From Rossellomorea vietnamensis (GTDB lineage Bacteria; Bacillota; Bacilli; Bacillales; Bacillaceae_B): 64,000 nucleotides of DNA. The notes beneath the pieces were generated by a model. It was not told the DNA's origin. It made no database searches and was given only the letters and a program-made list of their open reading frames with translations. The stretch lies in contig NZ_CP104558.1 of NCBI RefSeq assembly GCF_025398035.1, positions 2,604,001 through 2,668,000 on the forward strand. The letters are read 5' to 3'. A program made the position numbers and the translations under genes. Positions 15,992 to 23,979 of this stretch are shown here, one piece after another; the stretch's first letter is position 1, and each line of letters opens with the position of its first letter.

Positions 15992-18165
15992 TTTACCTCT
16001 GCCCCTAACTCCACTCCAAGTGCCACGATCGATTGATTGATTCTCCACACATAATAGAAATGGTGAATAAAGTCCACCTGGGACTTACGCCAGCTCGGAG
16101 CCTGAGTCTCGATTCTTTCCCGCTCCGGGCTTAAATCCCACATGACGGGAGCACTTCCCTGTTCTTTTAACAATTGCCGGAGCGTCTCGATGTTTTGAGA
16201 GATTTTTTCTTCCGTTTCTGAAAACGCACTGCTGAGCTCCTCTGAAACCGTTGCCGGCACCTTTCGATGGGAGGAAGCAAGCAGGTGCTTTGCGTAATAA
16301 TTAATGGCCGTCACAACCGTGATCCAGCGCCCGACACCCGACCTCGTCAAAGATCCCGGTCTTTGCAGAAGGGATTGTGCCTCGTCCTTGATCGCCTGAA
16401 GCTTCTGATCCAGATCAAACGCCTGATCTGTCAACGCTTTGTCTTCAGGGACCATGAAGGTGTTAATATAGGAAGAAACATACCCCTCCAGATCCCCAAA
16501 GAAATCATCAAAGCTATCGGCGACTTTGTCTTTTGTTCTTTTTGGAAATACAAACGCTGAGACAATCAGGGCAATAATAGCTCCTGCAATCGTATCGATG
16601 ACACGTGCCCCCATGAGCTGAATGCTGATTCCACCGAGGAGGAGGTCATACATAAAGGCGATGAGCATCGTAATGAATAGGCTCATCAATGTATACGAAA
16701 CCGGGAACAGATAAAAGGCGAGGAACAGGACAGCAAACAGGAGAACAACCTCCAGCTGTGAATTTCCGGATACAAGGTTTGCGGCTCCGAATCCGATGAT
16801 GGCGCCGATCACCGTTCCAATCGATCGTTGGAAAGCCTTCATATACGTTCTGCCTACCGTTTCAGTGCCAATTTGGACAATAAAGGTCGTAAGCAAGACC
16901 CAGTACGGCTGTGCAGGTGCGATCAGAACCCCGACGATGATCGCAAGCGTTCCCGCTACCAAGGCCTGTATCGCTTTACGAGTAGACGGTTTTAAACTCT
17001 TGTCCTCTTCAGACTCATCTTCCTTGTCTTCTTCCTCCGGTTCAGTATCACTCTCTACAGTCGATTCCTTGTACTCAGACACTTTCAGTGATTCCTGAAT
17101 CGTAATGGCCGCTTCCAGGACATGATTCGCAATGGACTCGATCCGTCTCAGGAGATACACCCAGCCTTCAGGTTTCTCTTCTTGATTCAGAACCTCTGAC
17201 AATAAGAGACGTAAGGCCTGGATGGCTTTTTCTGCCTCTTCAAGGGAGCGGGGATCATAATCCTGGGCCAGTACCTCGGCGTCACGGAGAGAACGGATAA
17301 CCCATACGAGCAGGCGCCTGAGTTCCATGACCTCCAAAGCTTCCAGATCCTTCAGCTTTTTCAATGAATCTGTGAGAGTCTGTATGAGCATTTCAGTGTC
17401 AAAGACATATAACCGAAGTTGCGACGCTTCGATACCGGGCCACAGCTTCTTTAAATCATTTTCATTAATGTCACCCGCTACGCTTCTCGCATACTCATTC
17501 AGCCTTCTCACATTCTGGTCCAATTGCTTTCTCCGCTTACCGCTCGTATTCGGATCCTCTATCATCTTCATTAAAATGGTAAACGTCAAGTTGGATTGAA
17601 TATGAAACGAACGCATACTCCTTCTTAACATGTGGACAGAATCCTTAAAAATGATGAAGTTATAAAGAAACGCGAACACGAGCCCAATGACGATCCCGAG
17701 GTAAAACCATTCAAGATGGGCCACATCCAGCTGTAAAATCGACGATATATAGATCGACATAAACCCTGCCATTCCCATGGAAAAATAGCGGATGGCAAAA
17801 CGTGAAAAGTAAAAAGCGCTAAAAATGACCCCTACCAATAAAGCGTTCACCACGAGACTGTAATGGGCAAAGGCCGAACCCAGTGTGATCCCGGCGGCAA
17901 CTGAAACACCAACCAGCAAGGTCGTGATCTTCTTTTTCCCCGTCGTATCATCCATGACGACAAAAATCCCGAGCATCCCCACCATACCCGACACAATGGC
18001 CGGGGTGATGGAAGGATGGTCGAACTGCTTCAATAAGAAAAGCATCGTAAACACAGCCGATATCAAGCTGATCGTAGCTTTACCCGCCTGCTGAAATCTT
18101 TTTCTGCCGGGATCGGAAGCAAGGATCCTCCCCAGCCATATATGTTGTCTATGTAAATGTTTCAT
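15982..18165 (-). CDS. FUSC-type membrane protein, aromatic-acid exporter family
   Basis: A 727-residue protein with two FUSC-like membrane blocks. The first (residues about 25-180, six helices) is followed by a long cytoplasmic helical region (about 185-385) ending in a strongly acidic linker. The second block (about 395-540) is followed by a C-terminal helical tail. Proteins with this architecture relate to AaeB/YccS-type exporters and may release aromatic acids or other organic anions. No membrane-fusion partner gene is adjacent. ATG 18165 follows GATGAGAG. Substrate and partners are unknown. Confidence 0.82.
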   Translation of the reverse strand: MKHLHRQHIWLGRILASDPGRKRFQQAGKATISLISAVFTMLFLLKQFDHPSITPAIVSGMVGMLGIFVVMDDTTGKKKITTLLVGVSVAAGITLGSAFAHYSLVVNALLVGVIFSAFYFSRFAIRYFSMGMAGFMSIYISSILQLDVAHLEWFYLGIVIGLVFAFLYNFIIFKDSVHMLRRSMRSFHIQSNLTFTILMKMIEDPNTSGKRRKQLDQNVRRLNEYARSVAGDINENDLKKLWPGIEASQLRLYVFDTEMLIQTLTDSLKKLKDLEALEVMELRRLLVWVIRSLRDAEVLAQDYDPRSLEEAEKAIQALRLLLSEVLNQEEKPEGWVYLLRRIESIANHVLEAAITIQESLKVSEYKESTVESDTEPEEEDKEDESEEDKSLKPSTRKAIQALVAGTLAIIVGVLIAPAQPYWVLLTTFIVQIGTETVGRTYMKAFQRSIGTVIGAIIGFGAANLVSGNSQLEVVLLFAVLFLAFYLFPVSYTLMSLFITMLIAFMYDLLLGGISIQLMGARVIDTIAGAIIALIVSAFVFPKRTKDKVADSFDDFFGDLEGYVSSYINTFMVPEDKALTDQAFDLDQKLQAIKDEAQSLLQRPGSLTRSGVGRWITVVTAINYYAKHLLASSHRKVPATVSEELSSAFSETEEKISQNIETLRQLLKEQGSAPVMWDLSPERERIETQAPSWRKSQVDFIHHFYYVWRINQSIVALGVELGAEVKKG

Positions 18166-18224
18166 CTCTCATCAAACCCTTATCTACGCACCGTTTTTCA
18201 TTCTCTTTTATCGTACCCTTTCCA

Positions 18225-18264
18225 ATAAAAAAGTAACCTGTACTGCAAGAAGCAGCAGGTTACT
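18225..18264 (-). terminator. Terminator of the left peptide operon
   Basis: On the minus strand AGTAACCTG (rc of 18256-18264) pairs with CAGGTTACT (rc of 18232-18240), with an inner CTGC/GCAG helix, and is followed by six T. It lies 87 nt after the nucleotidyltransferase stop and marks the left border of the island. Confidence 0.85.
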
Positions 18265-18350
18265 CACATTCGCTGGTGCACGAAGAGAACGGAATCTATT
18301 TGTATGATTATAAGGGTTTTGGGCGGGTGGGTAAAGGAAAGTGCTTTCTG

Positions 18351-19454
18351 CTAAGGCTGATTGGCACCCCTGACCAACAGATACGTTGCTTTTAATCCTT
18401 TTCCCAACCTTGCTTTATATAAGAGGATAATACTATTTATATAGGAAGACTCTTGATACTTTTTATTTAATTCCGTAAAAATGTCCTTCTTTCTAGGAAA
18501 TAACCAATTACATAACTCTCTCACACTATGCTGAAATGTGTCATAGCTTAAGAATTGAAAGTCGATGAAATCCCAATAGCGAAACAGTCCACGTTTACGA
18601 CCCATTATTTGTCTTTTTACAGGCAGTTTCAACATGTTCTCGAGCATTGGATACTCACCATATACAATGGAAAGAGTACGAACCATCCTCTTCAACGTCC
18701 CATCTTTTCTGGCTTGTTGAAATAATTGATGAAGATCTATTCGATCGTTCATGCCATAAATCAACTGAATGATATCAAGGTAATATCGCGGAGAATCCAG
18801 GTTATGTCTCCATCCATGCAGACAAATGAAATAAAATGTATGTTGATCAGACAATCTTTTAATGTAGGAATGATCTCCTAAAGACGTAGCATCTTTCCAG
18901 AAGGGAGCCATCTTTAAGTGTGAGGTCTTTTCCTTCACAATACACCAATGAATTTCTACTACAAGTGGCACAGGTGAACCCGGAATTCGTTTACTAAAGG
19001 AACAATGAAAATGGTCCGGGATCCATTCTTCCTCCTGTTCGAATCCCAAGGACTTTACTAGCTGTACCGTTTCTTCCATCGTTTCTTTCTTTATAAGAAT
19101 ATCAATATCAGATGTCCCTCTGGCAGCCAGGTGACCGAAATATTCCTGGGCAAAATATACTCCTTTGAGTGGAATGGCTTCTATCTTAGCTTTTTCGAGA
19201 AAGTTAAGGATTTTGTCTGTTTCACTTTTGATAAGGATATTTTTGAATAGTACCTCATCGTATTTTTGCTTTAGGCGTACTTGAAAGAATAAAGGTGTTT
19301 TTTCAAGGCTTCCCTTCTCCTTTAACAAGTGATAGATCTGGGGGGAGATGGAGTGGGATTCTATTTCGTCGATTGCCTGGTGGTAGTAAGAAGCCTTGTG
19401 AGGACGGCTTGCCTTTTTATCATATAGTGAATGAATGAGAGTTTTAATCATCAT
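18351..19454 (-). CDS. Nucleotidyltransferase family protein (NTP_transf_5) of left peptide module
   Basis: A 367-residue protein with a polymerase-beta-like minimal nucleotidyltransferase core. IPLKGVYFAQEYFGHLAARGTSDIDILI (residues about 93-120) carries the KG, the R and the D-x-D metal pair. VEIHW further on supplies the third acidic residue. This uncharacterised family is common in lasso and other RiPP loci. It may nucleotidylate a peptide or a small molecule (inference). The frame opens at 19478, overlapping the ABC gene; ATG 19454 is chosen because GGAAGGG precedes it. It is the last gene of the left module and a distant paralogue of the gene at 25784-26962. Confidence 0.8.
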   Translation of the reverse strand: MMIKTLIHSLYDKKASRPHKASYYHQAIDEIESHSISPQIYHLLKEKGSLEKTPLFFQVRLKQKYDEVLFKNILIKSETDKILNFLEKAKIEAIPLKGVYFAQEYFGHLAARGTSDIDILIKKETMEETVQLVKSLGFEQEEEWIPDHFHCSFSKRIPGSPVPLVVEIHWCIVKEKTSHLKMAPFWKDATSLGDHSYIKRLSDQHTFYFICLHGWRHNLDSPRYYLDIIQLIYGMNDRIDLHQLFQQARKDGTLKRMVRTLSIVYGEYPMLENMLKLPVKRQIMGRKRGLFRYWDFIDFQFLSYDTFQHSVRELCNWLFPRKKDIFTELNKKYQESSYINSIILLYKARLGKGLKATYLLVRGANQP

Positions 19455-19470
19455 CTCTTCTTCCCTTCCT

Positions 19471-21282
19471 TTAGGCATTTAAAGCGACAATTTTCTCTTT
19501 CTTTTCAAAGAATTGGAGATCATGAAGGCGTTTATATAAACCTTCCTTATTCAGGAGCTCTTCATGACTGCCGATTTGTGTAACCTTTCCTTGATCCATC
19601 ACAACAATGATATCCGCATGTTGAATGGTTGATAACCGATGAGCGATGACAATCGTAGTACGGTCTTTCATTAATGATTCCAAAGCTATTTTCACATAAT
19701 ATTCTGTTTCACTATCCAGAGCAGACGTAGCCTCATCAAGCAATAGAATCGGGGCATCTTTTAATATAGCCCTGGCAATGGCCATTCTCTGTTTTTGTCC
19801 ACCTGATAGCTTTATTCCTCTTTCTCCTATTTCTGTTTCGAAACCGTCAGGAAGGGATGCGATAAAATCATAAATTTCCGCCTTTTTCGTCGCCGTTATA
19901 ATTTGCTCGTCTGAAAGATTAGGTAAAGCCAATCGTAAGTTTTCTTTAATGGTGCCCGCAAACAGGAAAGTTTCCTGTGGCACATTAGCGATAGAGCTTC
20001 TTAATTGAGATAACGTGAACTCATCAGTCTGCTTACCCCCTATATATATCTTTCCTTTTTGAGGAAGGTAAAACCCTTGTAATAGGTTCAGGAGTGTACT
20101 CTTTCCTGCACCACTTGGTCCAACGATGGCTACCATTTTCCCAGACGGTATGTGTAAACTGAATTCTTCAAATACCCGGTTATTTTCATCGTAACCAAAT
20201 GACACTTCACTAAAGCAGATGGAAGTTGGTTCATCATTTAGGGATGAGTAAGCAGAAAGAGTGTTAGACTCTGTGGGCGATTCCAATACATCAACAACCC
20301 TTTCCAAGGCAGAAACGGACCATTGAAATCCAGCCCATTGTCCGGCAAGGCCTGTTAAAGGGTTAACGAGATGATTCACTAAGCTAACAAAGGTTAACAA
20401 AGAACCTACTGTAATGATGTTTTGTGTCACATAGTAGGCACCCAAACACAAACTAACTAGATACGTTATGGAGGTGACTATCTGTCCCCCTGAATTGAAC
20501 CAGCCACTTAATTTAGCATTCGCTAATTCCAAATCATAGAGTTTCTGGTTTTGAGAGGCGTATTTATTATATATAAGCTTTTCCATTGTAAAAGAACGGA
20601 TCACTTGAAAGCCTTGTAATGATTCAGTTAATAAGCTGTTGATTTTTCCATACATGTCATGAATCATCCGACTGTTATTTCGTAACAACAGACCAAAAAA
20701 AGCACCTGCAACGACTGCTAAAGGAGCAATTGAAACACTTAATAAAGAAAGCTTCCAGTTAATATTTAATAAATAAATGAATACTGAAACATATATAAGA
20801 GGAAGTCTTATTAAGTCGATTAAACTGCTTCCCACCACCCCATCGACGCTATTAATATCGTTTGTAAAGTGGGACATGATCTCCCCCGATCGTTGAGAGG
20901 TGACTCTTCCCAAAGGAAGACGTAACATATGGTGAAACAAATGATTTTTTAAGTCCTTTTTTAGCCCATTGGTCGTAACCGTCTCAATCAAGATGGAAGC
21001 GAAGTTTGACACGATACTAAGTACGACCAGGGAGACCCCAATAGGTACCAGTCTTCTCAATTCATTAAAATCACTTCGAACAGCTGCATCTGTCATATTC
21101 CCAAAAAACCAGGCAAACGCAATGGTCAAGAAAATATCTGTAAATAGAAGTAGCAGCATTCCTGCATAGGCTTTCCGTTGACGATAAAGAAATGGCTTAA
21201 GCAGGGTGAACGTCCTCTTCATGTCACTGAAATTGAGATATAATTTAATTAATGCTATTAATTGACCGATTCTCTTTTTCAT
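19471..21282 (-). CDS. ABC exporter (fused permease-ATPase) of left peptide module
   Basis: A 603-residue half-transporter. It has six membrane helices (residues about 35-310, type-1 exporter fold) and a nucleotide-binding domain with Walker A GPSGAGKST, signature LSGGQKQRMA, Walker B ILLLDEATSALD and the H-loop IVIAHRLS. No N-terminal C39 peptidase is present, so leader removal must be done by another protein, perhaps the adjacent S26-like peptidase. It most likely works as a homodimer exporting the modified peptide and giving immunity (inference from context). 19 nt separate it from the upstream peptidase gene. Confidence 0.9.
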   Translation of the reverse strand: MKKRIGQLIALIKLYLNFSDMKRTFTLLKPFLYRQRKAYAGMLLLLFTDIFLTIAFAWFFGNMTDAAVRSDFNELRRLVPIGVSLVVLSIVSNFASILIETVTTNGLKKDLKNHLFHHMLRLPLGRVTSQRSGEIMSHFTNDINSVDGVVGSSLIDLIRLPLIYVSVFIYLLNINWKLSLLSVSIAPLAVVAGAFFGLLLRNNSRMIHDMYGKINSLLTESLQGFQVIRSFTMEKLIYNKYASQNQKLYDLELANAKLSGWFNSGGQIVTSITYLVSLCLGAYYVTQNIITVGSLLTFVSLVNHLVNPLTGLAGQWAGFQWSVSALERVVDVLESPTESNTLSAYSSLNDEPTSICFSEVSFGYDENNRVFEEFSLHIPSGKMVAIVGPSGAGKSTLLNLLQGFYLPQKGKIYIGGKQTDEFTLSQLRSSIANVPQETFLFAGTIKENLRLALPNLSDEQIITATKKAEIYDFIASLPDGFETEIGERGIKLSGGQKQRMAIARAILKDAPILLLDEATSALDSETEYYVKIALESLMKDRTTIVIAHRLSTIQHADIIVVMDQGKVTQIGSHEELLNKEGLYKRLHDLQFFEKKEKIVALNA

Positions 21283-21301
21283 ATTTACACTCCAGATTGG
21301 G

Positions 21302-21757
21302 TTAAATTCTAACCGTATCCCTACTGTTAAGATAACTTCTCAACCATTGAGATAAATAAGGCAACGAAAGGATTGCTTTACTCCATAAAATACAACGTAC
21401 GCTCCCTGCTGAAATCCTTTTACTCCTTCTCTTTATGTAGATGAGCTTCCCGATAACCTGTTGATCCCTTATAGGCTCGTCAAACCCTAGATTTGTATCT
21501 CCTTTAAACATATAAAATGTATCATCGTTGATTGTCTGTTTCTTCACAAAGCGATGTGTAACCAATTTCCCCTGCACAGTATGGTACAAAGCCGTATCCC
21601 CTTTTTGCAGCTCTGCCGGTGAACACGTCACAAACGTACATACATCCCTATCTTGAATATATGGAAACATACTGGTACCCTGTGCAGGCAAGTCGATCCA
21701 TTTATGCTTCTTCATCACATTGGAAATTAAATGAATCGCTTCTTGATTAGCCAGCAT
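21302..21757 (-). CDS. S26B (SipW/ER-type) signal-peptidase-like protein
   Basis: A 151-residue serine peptidase homologue. The Ser motif is GTSMFPYI (Ser29). The position of the Lys general base is taken by His in LVTHRF (His68), the hallmark of ER-type or SipW-type signal peptidases. FKGDTNLGFDEP with VIGKL gives the downstream Asp motif. There is no N-terminal membrane anchor; only a hydrophobic stretch near residues 120-140 may attach it. Within a peptide operon it is a candidate leader peptidase (inference), replacing the B2 protease of lasso systems. It overlaps the PqqD-like gene by 11 nt. Confidence 0.82.
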   Translation of the reverse strand: MLANQEAIHLISNVMKKHKWIDLPAQGTSMFPYIQDRDVCTFVTCSPAELQKGDTALYHTVQGKLVTHRFVKKQTINDDTFYMFKGDTNLGFDEPIRDQQVIGKLIYIKRRSKRISAGSVRCILWSKAILSLPYLSQWLRSYLNSRDTVRI

Positions 21758-22022
21758 ATGTTACTAGTCCATAGTGATGAAGATCTCTTAAAAACTGATC
21801 AATGTCCTGCTTAAATGATTCTATATCTTCTACTATCTTGAAATGATGCTTTACTTCTTCCGCAATCGAATCAACGGTCTGAACATCATCAAGCAGCCCC
21901 CAACAAAATCCTCCCACTTCATTGACCTTGGTGGCAGTAAACTGATCTGTATTTAAAATGACCCATTCATCATCGAATCGGGAAGCCTCATAATCCTTGG
22001 TTTTCACAAATTTAGTCATCAT
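21747..22022 (-). CDS. PqqD-like RiPP recognition element of left module
   Basis: A 91-residue PqqD-like protein. It has the winged-helix fold pattern with the conserved ILNTDQFTATKVNEVGGFCWGLLD segment (strand, turn, helix) and a C-terminal helix pair ending in FLRDLHHYGLV. Family knowledge: such stand-alone domains bind the leader peptide of RiPP precursors and deliver it to tailoring enzymes. ATG 22022 overlaps the kinase stop as ATGA, with GGGAG upstream. The frame extends five codons further (22037) without need. Its partner leader is probably that of the gene at 22875-23093 and possibly 23389-23883. Confidence 0.85.
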   Translation of the reverse strand: MMTKFVKTKDYEASRFDDEWVILNTDQFTATKVNEVGGFCWGLLDDVQTVDSIAEEVKHHFKIVEDIESFKQDIDQFLRDLHHYGLVTYAG

Positions 22023-22801
22023 GATATCAACTCCCAAAATTTATTGTTCTTTTGGAACTTAAGATTATATACAGGTACCTGGTTAACAATCATTTTTAAC
22101 ATCTTCATAATCCTTGTAACTTCCTCACCATTTCGTTTCCAATAGAAAACTTTATCAATAAGTTGGATATACGCTTCAGATTTCATTAATTGTAGGCGTT
22201 CAATTTGCGTAGATTGGAATAGTAATTGAATACTGATCAAAGGGACAGGTGATTGATCACCTCTGCCTTCCTGCTCACTACGGAATGGAGAATCATAGAT
22301 TATGACCGCGTCTTTGCTCACTTTCACAAGAGTGGCTTCATCTGAAAGCAGTGGTCTAGGTGAGGACAATTTCGCAGCTGTTGATTTGCCAGCTCCAGAA
22401 TGACCGGCGAATAGATGTGCCTTATGATCATCTATAACACAGGACGAATGGATTAATAATCCCCAGTTATGGTGGAGAATAAAAGCACTATAAATATTCA
22501 TGAGTGCATGTTTTAGGGCTAGCTCATCATGGGCGAAGATTTCGGCTTTTGTAAAATCCCTGTCCACTTTAATGAGGTAATCTGGTCTTTCATACTGAAT
22601 ACTTTGAGCGTGTTCAGTGATGGACACTTGGTAATGAACGAAGCGGATTCCATAGCCAGATGATATTGCTACGATCAAATCCGGATTTTTTTTATTATTA
22701 GATAAGATGGAGAAGTTTTTTGAAAAGAAATTTAATAACTGATATGAATCGAAGGATACGTTGATAATGTGCTCACCAATTTCAACTTGCAAGCTGTTCA
22801 T
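22019..22801 (-). CDS. HPr-kinase-like protein of left peptide module
   Basis: A 260-residue protein resembling the C-terminal kinase domain of HprK, as in PadeK-type peptide kinases. It shows HSSC (118-121), P-loop GHSGAGKST (133-141) and the acidic Walker-B-like LLSDEAT (152-158). In paeninodin systems the homologue phosphorylates the C-terminal Ser of the precursor. Here the candidate precursor ends in basic lysines, so the target residue is open. Start ATG 22801 follows AAGAGGAG. It is the second gene of the module, after the precursor and a stem-loop. Confidence 0.8.
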   Translation of the reverse strand: MNSLQVEIGEHIINVSFDSYQLLNFFSKNFSILSNNKKNPDLIVAISSGYGIRFVHYQVSITEHAQSIQYERPDYLIKVDRDFTKAEIFAHDELALKHALMNIYSAFILHHNWGLLIHSSCVIDDHKAHLFAGHSGAGKSTAAKLSSPRPLLSDEATLVKVSKDAVIIYDSPFRSEQEGRGDQSPVPLISIQLLFQSTQIERLQLMKSEAYIQLIDKVFYWKRNGEEVTRIMKMLKMIVNQVPVYNLKFQKNNKFWELIS

Positions 22802-22821
22802 GAGATTCTCCTCTTGGTTCT

Positions 22822-22861
22822 ATTATGGATAGAGATCAACTCACTGATTTCTATCCATAAT
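22822..22861 (-). promoter_or_regulatory. Stem-loop between candidate precursor and kinase gene
   Basis: ATTATGGATAGA (22822-22833) pairs perfectly with TCTATCCATAAT (22850-22861). There is no T-run. The position fits an mRNA-stabilising or attenuating hairpin that raises precursor transcript over the enzyme genes, a frequent RiPP arrangement. Confidence 0.65.
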
Positions 22862-22874
22862 TAAATTTATTTAT

Positions 22875-23093
22875 CTATTTCTTTCCTTTTCCTTTGCCAT
22901 TTCCTCCACCATTTCCATGATGTGGGCCTGTGTATGGATCATTAGGGTAATTCACTCCACCGTTACCCGTTCCCGGATGATTTAAGTTTCCTTTTCCTTT
23001 ATTCCAACTCTGTGCCGTTTCAAATACTATTTGTTGGTGTGATAATACTTCAGGTTTATTATTTGTTTTATACTGCCTTGTTTCATGTGACAT
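22875..23093 (-). CDS. Candidate RiPP precursor, glycine-rich, 72 aa
   Basis: Residues about 1-30 look like a leader: MSHETRQYKTNNKPEVLSHQ followed by QIVFETAQSWN. The K-P-E-V-L segment resembles the (Y/W)-x-x-P-x-L motif that PqqD-like proteins bind in lasso leaders. The rest is rich in Gly, Asn, Pro, His and Lys (GTGNGG, PNDPYTGPHHGNGGGNG) and ends KGKGKK. ATG 23093 is preferred over GTG 23102 because AGAGAGGTGA lies 6 nt upstream. It is first in the module, directly behind a promoter with an operator-like palindrome. I do not recognise the peptide class; a small structural protein is the alternative. Confidence 0.65.
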   Translation of the reverse strand: MSHETRQYKTNNKPEVLSHQQIVFETAQSWNKGKGNLNHPGTGNGGVNYPNDPYTGPHHGNGGGNGKGKGKK

Positions 23094-23188
23094 TTCTTTC
23101 ACCTCTCTTGTGATTGAATGATTTTACTATATCGAACAGGTAATTATTTTTGTTAGCCACGAAGATCTATTTACCTATTACTTTTATC

Positions 23189-23224
23189 ATTATATTACAT
23201 CTTTTGTTCTTTTTAAAGAACAAA
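23189..23224 (-). promoter_or_regulatory. Promoter of left module with SinR-box palindrome
   Basis: The minus strand carries a perfect TATAAT (23194-23189), with TTTAAA 17 nt upstream as a weak -35. The -35 lies inside a 22-bp inverted repeat, 23203-23224. The arms are TTTGTTCTTT and AAAGAACAAA with a 2-bp centre, that is two convergent GTTCTTT heptamers matching the SinR consensus GTTCTYT. A repressor bound here would block the polymerase. Confidence 0.65.
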
Positions 23225-23388
23225 TCATTCGACAATCACCCATATAAATTATTTTTTTATTCAAAAAACCTCATTATTTGTCGAACAGAATAACTTTATT
23301 AAGAACAACCCTCAGCATAGAATATAAATATAGTACTTTTGATACACTTTTTCACAAACCAATTTCTACTATAGACGGAGGCGATGTT

Positions 23389-23883
23389 TTGAAGAAAGAG
23401 GAGATGCATGTTCCAAAGATTCTCGACCATCAGACGATCTCATTTGAAACCACCATTAGTGGAGGTGGTGGTGGAGGCGGAGACGATGGAAAGGTTTGCT
23501 GTTGCTGGCCACCATTCTATATCTGCAAACTACATAGAAAACATAAGCCATGGAAACCGCCTGGCCATTGCTTCATTACAGACTCCTGTGTGAAAGCCAA
23601 CCACCTGCCGGATGATTGCGAAGAACTAACCATTATAAGGAATTTTAGAGATTCCATATTGGTCCAAACGGTTGAAGGAAGAAAATTAGTCGGAAGATAT
23701 TATGAATATGCCCCAATCATTTCTGAGCGCATTAAATCAGAAGAAAACTCGTTAGAAATCTATCAAAACCTTTATCAAAACTTAGTATTAAAATGCGTGG
23801 ATTTCATTAACAAAGGACAACCAAAAGAAGCAGAATTGACCTATCGAAAAGTTGTTGAAGAGTTAGAAGTGAAATACCTATAA
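23389..23883 (+). CDS. RiPP-leader-like segment fused to CFI-box-like domain, 164 aa
   Basis: Starts at TTG 23389 behind GGAGGCGATG; ATG 23404 is a weaker alternative. The N-terminus (VPKILDHQTISFET) shares P-x-[VI]-L-x-H-Q-x-I-x-F-E-T with the candidate precursor across the divergent intergenic region. Then come a seven-Gly tract, DDGK, a Cys triplet (VCCCWPP), several His and Lys, and a C-terminal domain. That domain opens with CFITDSCVKANHLPDDCEEL, continues IIRNFRDSIL and GRKLVGRYYEYAPIISERI, and resembles CFI-box C-terminal domains. Its Cys pattern suggests disulfides, metal binding or modification. It could be a large precursor or an accessory protein recognised by the same PqqD-like domain. 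Function unknown. Confidence 0.6.
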   Translation: MKKEEMHVPKILDHQTISFETTISGGGGGGGDDGKVCCCWPPFYICKLHRKHKPWKPPGHCFITDSCVKANHLPDDCEELTIIRNFRDSILVQTVEGRKLVGRYYEYAPIISERIKSEENSLEIYQNLYQNLVLKCVDFINKGQPKEAELTYRKVVEELEVKYL

Positions 23884-23931
23884 TGTGAAGGTTCATCTAT
23901 TTTTAGATGGGCTGTTTTATTTCTCCCCACC

Positions 23932-23979
23932 AAAAAAGACCCCATAAAAGCAATGACTACAGTCAGTTGCTTTTATGGG
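23932..23979 (-). terminator. Terminator of lasso operon
   Basis: On the minus strand CCCATAAAAGCAA pairs with TTGCTTTTATGGG (23967-23979 with 23941-23953), followed by GTC and six T. The ABC exporter stop codon lies inside the stem. Confidence 0.9.

Noticed and set aside
21302..21757. sipW gene of a tapA-sipW-tasA matrix operon
   Set aside because: No TasA- or TapA-like gene is nearby, the protein lacks the membrane anchors of SipW, and the gene is embedded in a peptide-type operon.
22875..23093. Second lasso precursor
   Set aside because: No cyclase or B2 protease in the module, and no Gly/Ala/Ser/Cys at a -2 Thr junction with Asp/Glu at ring position 7-9.
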